Of a DNA stretch of 64,000 bases, positions 59,986 through 64,000 are shown one piece after another. Location of the stretch: contig CALOBN010000005.1 in the NCBI GenBank assembly GCA_942491555.1, positions 1,054,001 through 1,118,000 of the forward strand, given 5' to 3'. Positions within the stretch are counted from its first letter, which is position 1; every line of letters begins with the position of its first letter. The stretch is from Marinihelvus sp942491555 (GTDB taxonomy: Bacteria; Pseudomonadota; Gammaproteobacteria; Xanthomonadales; SZUA-36). The position numbers were made by a program, and so were the translations under genes. The notes under the pieces were generated by a model that was not told where the DNA came from, did no database searches, and saw only the letters and a program-made list of their open reading frames with translations.

Positions 59986-62442
59986 ATGTCCGGAGTCCTG
60001 ATACGCCTTACCTGCCTGCTGCTTGGCGCCCTGCTTATCCAATCATCGCGTGCGGAACTGCCGCCGCTTGATACCGTTGTTGAGAGCATCCAGCCCCAGG
60101 AGGGCTTTATTGATCTGTACTGGGACGAGAACGGCGGGCGGCTGCTTTTTGCACTTGATGAGCTCAATGAGCCGCTGATCTATCAGTCGTCGCTGGCGCG
60201 CGGCGTAGGTTCCAATGACCTCGGTCTGGACCGTGGCCGCCTGGGCCAGACCCGGCTGGTGAGTTTTGAGCGAATTGGTCCCAGGGTTTTGATGATCCAG
60301 CACAACACAGACTTTCGCGCGCTGTCCGACGATGCGGCGGAGCGCCAGGCGGTCAGCGATTCCTTTGCACGCTCGGTGGTCTGGGGTTTTGATGTGGTGG
60401 CCGAGAACGACGGCCGGGTGATTGTTGACGGCACAGAGTTCTTCTTGCGCGATGCTGACGATATGGGGGGCTGGCTGGGTCGTTCCCGGCAGGGAACCTT
60501 CGCCGTTGATACATCACGTTCAGCCATTTACCTGCCGCGCACCCGGGCCTTTCCGGACAACACTGAAATTGAGGCGATTGTGACCTTCACCGGCACACTG
60601 GCCTTTGACGACCGTGGCCGTCTTGAGTCCCCGGTTCTTAGTTCGGTGACGCCTGATCCAACCGCGGTAACCGTGCATCTGCATCACAGTTTTGTGCGCC
60701 TGCCGGATTCCGGTTATGAACCGTTGCCGTATGATCCGCGCTCTGGTTTCTTTCCCGGCGCCAGTTTTCAGGACTATGCGAGTCCGATCGGTGATCCGCT
60801 CATGGTTCGCTATGCGCGACGTCACCGCCTGGAGCGCACCGATCCCGGAGCTGAAAGCTCGCCGGCCGTTGAGCCTATCGTTTACTACGTGGACCCGGGT
60901 GCGCCGGAGCCCGTCAGGTCGGCCCTGGTTGAGGGTGCCAGCTGGTGGAACCAGGCCTTTGCAGCGGCCGGTTTCGAAAATGCATTCCGGGTTGAGCTGC
61001 TGCCGGAAGATGCGGACCCGATGGACGTGCGTTACAACACCATCCAGTGGGTGCACCGCGCAACACGCGGCTGGTCCTATGGCTACTCGGTTGTAGATCC
61101 GCGTACCGGCGAGATCATCAAGGGCCATGTGTCGCTGGGCTCGCTGCGCGTGCGCCAGGACTTCATGATTGCCGAGGGTCTGCTGGCGCCCTATGTCGAT
61201 GACGAGGTGCCAACAACCATGCTCGAGATGTCCCTGGCGCGCATTCGCCAGCTGTCTGCCCACGAGGTCGGGCACACGCTCGGTATCGAGCATAACTTTG
61301 CCGCCAGCGTCAACGACCGTTCCTCGGTCATGGACTACCCCTTTCCATTGATTCAGTTTGCGGATGATGGATCGCTGGATTTAAGCGACGCTTATGGCGT
61401 CGGCATAGGTGCCTGGGATAAGCGGACCATTGATTATGGTTATCGGGATTTTCCCGCGGGCGTCGATGCACAAGCCGCGCGTGAGAAGATCCTGGCGCAG
61501 ACCTATGCCGAGGGTTACCTGTTTGTAGCGGATGGTGATTCACGTAACCCGGGCACTGCCCATCCTGACGGTAACCTGTGGGACAACGGCAGTGATGCTG
61601 TCGCCGAGCTAAATAAATTGCTGGCGGTGCGTGAGTACGCACTGGAACGTTTTGATGAACGCGTTATTCGTCCGGGGCGGGCCATGGCCACGCTCGAGGA
61701 AGCGCTGGTGCCGATTTATCTCCTGCATCGTTTTCAAGTGCAGGCGGTTGGCAAACTGCTCGGTGGTGAGCGCTTCAGCTATTCACTGCGCGGTGACGAC
61801 CTGCCAATGCCGGAGCCGGTACCGGCCGCGCAGCAGGAACAGGCCCTGGCTGCACTGCTGGCAACTATTCAGCCGGCCTCCCTGCAGCTTCCGCAAGACC
61901 TGCTGGCCCTGATTCCACCCCGTCCGCCCGGGTTTGAGGATGATCGTGAACGGTTTGATCGCGACACACTGACGACGTTTGACGCCCTGTCGCCGGGGCG
62001 CGCGCTCGTGGCCCTGGTACTCGAGGTGGCCTTCGATCCGGCGCGTGCGGTACGCATGAACATCATGCGTGAGAGGATGCCGGCTGTGCCGGATTTTGCC
62101 GATGTGCTGGATGGCTTTATGCAATCGACCTGGTATGCCGATCAGCAGCCTGGCCTGGCAGGCGCTCTGCAGCGGCAGACCAGCCGCCAGGTACTGCAGG
62201 CAGTGATGGCGTTGTCGGTCGGCGGACAGGTGAATGGTGGCGTTCGTGAACAGGCCCTTGCGGCCCTGGATAGCCTCCAGGACTGGTTACAGGATCGCAG
62301 GCCGGGGCGGGGTGAGGACGCGGCCTGGACGGCTCATTACCGCTTTGCCCTTGATGAGCTGGGGCGGCTGCAGGCTGACCCGACGCGCTGGGGCGCACCG
62401 GCTTCAGTGGTCGCACCGCCGGGATCGCCGATCGGTAATTAG
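59986..62442 (+). CDS. large exported zinc metalloprotease, metzincin type (DUF5117/DUF4953-like)
   Basis: 818 residues with a signal peptide (LTCLLLGALLIQSSRA). Residues about 40-330 are the DUF5117-like N-terminal part (LFALDELNEPLIYQSSL, RTRAFPDNTEIEAIVTFTG). The zinc motif HEVGHTLGIEH (H426, E427, H430, H436) has the extended HExxHxxGxxH form, with a Met-turn-like SSVMDYPFPLIQ about 18 residues on. The C-terminal half (LVPIYLLHRFQVQAVGKLLGG) is family-typical. No ribosome site is obvious. It follows the barrel gene by 42 bases. Confidence 0.88.
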   Translation: MSGVLIRLTCLLLGALLIQSSRAELPPLDTVVESIQPQEGFIDLYWDENGGRLLFALDELNEPLIYQSSLARGVGSNDLGLDRGRLGQTRLVSFERIGPRVLMIQHNTDFRALSDDAAERQAVSDSFARSVVWGFDVVAENDGRVIVDGTEFFLRDADDMGGWLGRSRQGTFAVDTSRSAIYLPRTRAFPDNTEIEAIVTFTGTLAFDDRGRLESPVLSSVTPDPTAVTVHLHHSFVRLPDSGYEPLPYDPRSGFFPGASFQDYASPIGDPLMVRYARRHRLERTDPGAESSPAVEPIVYYVDPGAPEPVRSALVEGASWWNQAFAAAGFENAFRVELLPEDADPMDVRYNTIQWVHRATRGWSYGYSVVDPRTGEIIKGHVSLGSLRVRQDFMIAEGLLAPYVDDEVPTTMLEMSLARIRQLSAHEVGHTLGIEHNFAASVNDRSSVMDYPFPLIQFADDGSLDLSDAYGVGIGAWDKRTIDYGYRDFPAGVDAQAAREKILAQTYAEGYLFVADGDSRNPGTAHPDGNLWDNGSDAVAELNKLLAVREYALERFDERVIRPGRAMATLEEALVPIYLLHRFQVQAVGKLLGGERFSYSLRGDDLPMPEPVPAAQQEQALAALLATIQPASLQLPQDLLALIPPRPPGFEDDRERFDRDTLTTFDALSPGRALVALVLEVAFDPARAVRMNIMRERMPAVPDFADVLDGFMQSTWYADQQPGLAGALQRQTSRQVLQAVMALSVGGQVNGGVREQALAALDSLQDWLQDRRPGRGEDAAWTAHYRFALDELGRLQADPTRWGAPASVVAPPGSPIGN

Positions 62443-62514
62443 GGTATCGGCCAGTCTGGATAATGGCTGGAGAATAGCCGGAGCATGGACGGTCTGGCGC
62501 CCTGACCCGCAGAC

Positions 62515-63543
62515 CTAGTCAGCCGGGCCGGGACAGTCCTGGCTGTCAAGGCACAACTGGTCACCGTCCAGGGGAATGTTCCCGGTTCGGTCTAGAATGC
62601 CCTGCATGAGTAAGTTGGCAATATCCACGCCCTCCTCATCCACGGTAACCATGACCAGCTGGTCCATTGAGCGCCCGTTTGCCGGCAGAAATACCCCGCC
62701 GGTGGTGGCGAGCCGGATATAGTCCGCCCCCTGGCGCTGCTGATATTCATAGGCGTGTTTGTGACCGTGGAAAACGGTATAGGAGCGGCCGGCCAGAGCC
62801 GCCTCCAGTTCTTCAAAGGGTTCGTAGTTGTCCCTGAGCCACGGCGCTTTGTGCATGAAGAGAAAGGTCCAGCGAACGTCAGGATGCTCCGCCAGTACCT
62901 GCTGAAAATAGGCCGACTGTTCGTTTGAAATCGCGCCACCTTCGCTTTCCGGAATACGGGAATAGGGCAACTTGTCGAAGTCGGCCCAACCCACCCGGTA
63001 CGCAATTTCATACGCTTCGGCCCGCAAGCGGCTGATCTCCTTAAACCGTTCCGGGCTATGGTCTTCGGTGTCGAGAATCAGAAACAGCGTGTCCTTGTAC
63101 ACGAAGTGGTAGTAGCGCGGACCAAGACGTTCCTCCCAGGCCTCGCGAAGCGCCTCGCCGAGCAGGTCATGGTTACCGCCCACATAGAATACGGGCGCTT
63201 GCGCCTCGCCAACCCGCCGGGCGTAACGGTCCCAGGCCTGGTCAACCTGCGTGCGGTCATCCGTGCCGGCAATGAGATCACCCACGCTGATAATAAATTC
63301 GGGGCGCAGCAGGTTAATCTGCTCAACCGCCACCTCGAACACGCCCTCGCGCTCGCTGCCGGTGATATCTGAATGAATGACGAACCGGAAACGCCCCTGC
63401 GGATCATCAAATGGCTGCCCGCTTCGCGGCGCCGTGTCCGGCGCCTCAAAGTGACTTACTGAATCATCGGCTGCCCGCGCAAGACCCGTGCTTGCCACAA
63501 AAAGAACAAGACTCGACAGCAAAGAAATGGTTTTCAGGGCCAT
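62515..63543 (-). CDS. exported calcineurin-like metallophosphoesterase, variant first motif
   Basis: 342 residues with a signal peptide (ISLLSSLVLFVASTGLARA). Motifs: IHSDITG, ISVGDLIAGTDD, VGGNHDLLG, FLFMHKAPW and VFHGHKHAYEY. The first block is DIT where the usual phosphoesterase has DxH, and the GDxxD Asp is a Gly in GDLIAG; the GNHD and GHxH blocks are intact. This variant pattern may be a subfamily trait rather than loss of function. Convergent with the metzincin gene; substrate unknown. Confidence 0.87.
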   Translation of the reverse strand: MALKTISLLSSLVLFVASTGLARAADDSVSHFEAPDTAPRSGQPFDDPQGRFRFVIHSDITGSEREGVFEVAVEQINLLRPEFIISVGDLIAGTDDRTQVDQAWDRYARRVGEAQAPVFYVGGNHDLLGEALREAWEERLGPRYYHFVYKDTLFLILDTEDHSPERFKEISRLRAEAYEIAYRVGWADFDKLPYSRIPESEGGAISNEQSAYFQQVLAEHPDVRWTFLFMHKAPWLRDNYEPFEELEAALAGRSYTVFHGHKHAYEYQQRQGADYIRLATTGGVFLPANGRSMDQLVMVTVDEEGVDIANLLMQGILDRTGNIPLDGDQLCLDSQDCPGPAD

Positions 63544-64000
63544 TTTGGGAAACCTGGAAGAAATAGGAATATCAAGGCTAGCTAATCTGCCGGCAAAAGT
63601 CCCAATCCGGAAGTCGAATCACATGGCGATTGAAGGAATTTCACCTGTGATTCGCGGCATGCTGCCCGCAAAAGGCAATGTTTTCTTAACGGAGATACCC
63701 CTAAAGAATGTCTTCTTCTTGATTATTGCGAACGATTGAAAGCGGGCTATTTTAATTTTTTCCCGCATACAAGTGATTGAAAAAGAGCAAGGTGTTGCCG
63801 CCAGCAATACTTGCAGCAAGACTTGAAAAGCTTGCAAAATAGTTAAATATATATCTCCAAGTAATTGAGAATAAATATTATTTGCATGTTTCGTCGACAT
63901 GGTTTGCTAATAATCGTTTAAGTCCCTTTTAACTGTTGCTGTCGCACAATCGCTCCGAGACTCGCAGGGGGCACGACATTGCAGCAATTATTATCACAAC
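63544..64000. other. AT-rich non-coding right end
   Basis: 457 bases, clearly AT-richer than the rest of the window from about 63650 to 63930. A 93-codon minus-strand frame (63619-63900) lacks a ribosome site and family character. Near the edge, AGGGGG (63966-63971) precedes a TTG at 63979 that could begin a plus-strand gene running off the window; only seven codons are visible. No tRNA, terminator or attachment site was recognised. Confidence 0.4.

Noticed and set aside
60520..61293. 257-codon minus-strand frame opposite the metzincin protease
   Set aside because: Antisense shadow of the HExxHxxGxxH gene.
63619..63900. 93-codon minus-strand frame in the AT-rich right end
   Set aside because: No ribosome site, odd composition and no recognisable family; AT-rich non-coding DNA explains it as well.

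Overview
The window reads as chromosomal DNA of a GC-rich, free-living, aerobic heterotrophic gammaproteobacterium. I infer this from the map-glnD-dapD-(ArsC-like)-dapE order, an ETF/ETF-ubiquinone oxidoreductase operon, ClpB, PrmC, RmuC, DusA, several Lol-type lipoproteins and an RND efflux pair. Na+-coupled carriers hint at a marine or saline habitat, but the species cannot be named from sequence alone. I recognised no rRNA, tRNA, insertion sequence, prophage or CRISPR array. Coding density is high, and many neighbours overlap by ATGA or by 8 bases.

Layout. 0.2-4.8 kb: a MarR-type regulator diverges from a complete homogentisate pathway (hpd, hmgA, fahA, maiA); a 20-bp palindrome fills the spacer of the hpd promoter. 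4.9-6.2 kb: two overlapping DUF4398-type envelope lipoproteins, the second ending in an OmpA domain. 6.5-9.5 kb: a DUF465 protein, then cystathionine beta-synthase and gamma-lyase (reverse transsulfuration). 9.6-18 kb, minus strand: DUF1415, a two-subunit Na+/solute symporter with an EF-hand-like loop, acetoacetyl-CoA synthetase, EtfA, EtfB and ETF-QO. The acetoacetate released by tyrosine breakdown could be activated here, and acyl-CoA electrons passed to quinone. 18-22 kb: a lone cyclic-nucleotide-binding domain protein, then a TetR/lipoprotein adaptor/ATPase/permease exporter. 22.3-23.2 kb: a chain of tiny coupled ORFs ending in a membrane protein, and a possible gene relic.

23.2-30.8 kb: dusA with an overlapping guanidino-modifying hydrolase; a PepSY protein, response regulator and histidine kinase; mazG; rmuC; prmC. 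30.8-35.3 kb: an RND pump and its adaptor. 35.5-42.6 kb: map, glnD, dapD, an ArsC-like reductase, dapE and an old-yellow-enzyme reductase (nitrogen sensing and lysine/peptidoglycan precursor supply). 42.7-49.5 kb: clpB behind a sigma32-like promoter, then a polyamine locus (gamma-glutamylputrescine synthetase diverging from ornithine decarboxylase, followed by an NhaC-type antiporter).

49.5-53.8 kb is a divalent-cation locus: MscS-type channel, a membrane-less MgtE-like sensor protein and MgtE, coupled by 8-base overlaps, diverging from a CNNM/DUF21 protein. 53.9-63.5 kb is an envelope and protease region: an OmpA lipoprotein; a secreted TldD/TldE-like pair in which only one member keeps the zinc ligands; dodecin; TspO; an outer-membrane barrel; a large metzincin-type protease; and a secreted metallophosphoesterase. 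The last 450 bases are AT-rich and apparently non-coding. The best candidates for undescribed biology are the exported TldD/TldE-like pair, the split MgtE sensor locus and the coupled mini-ORF chain at 22.3 kb.
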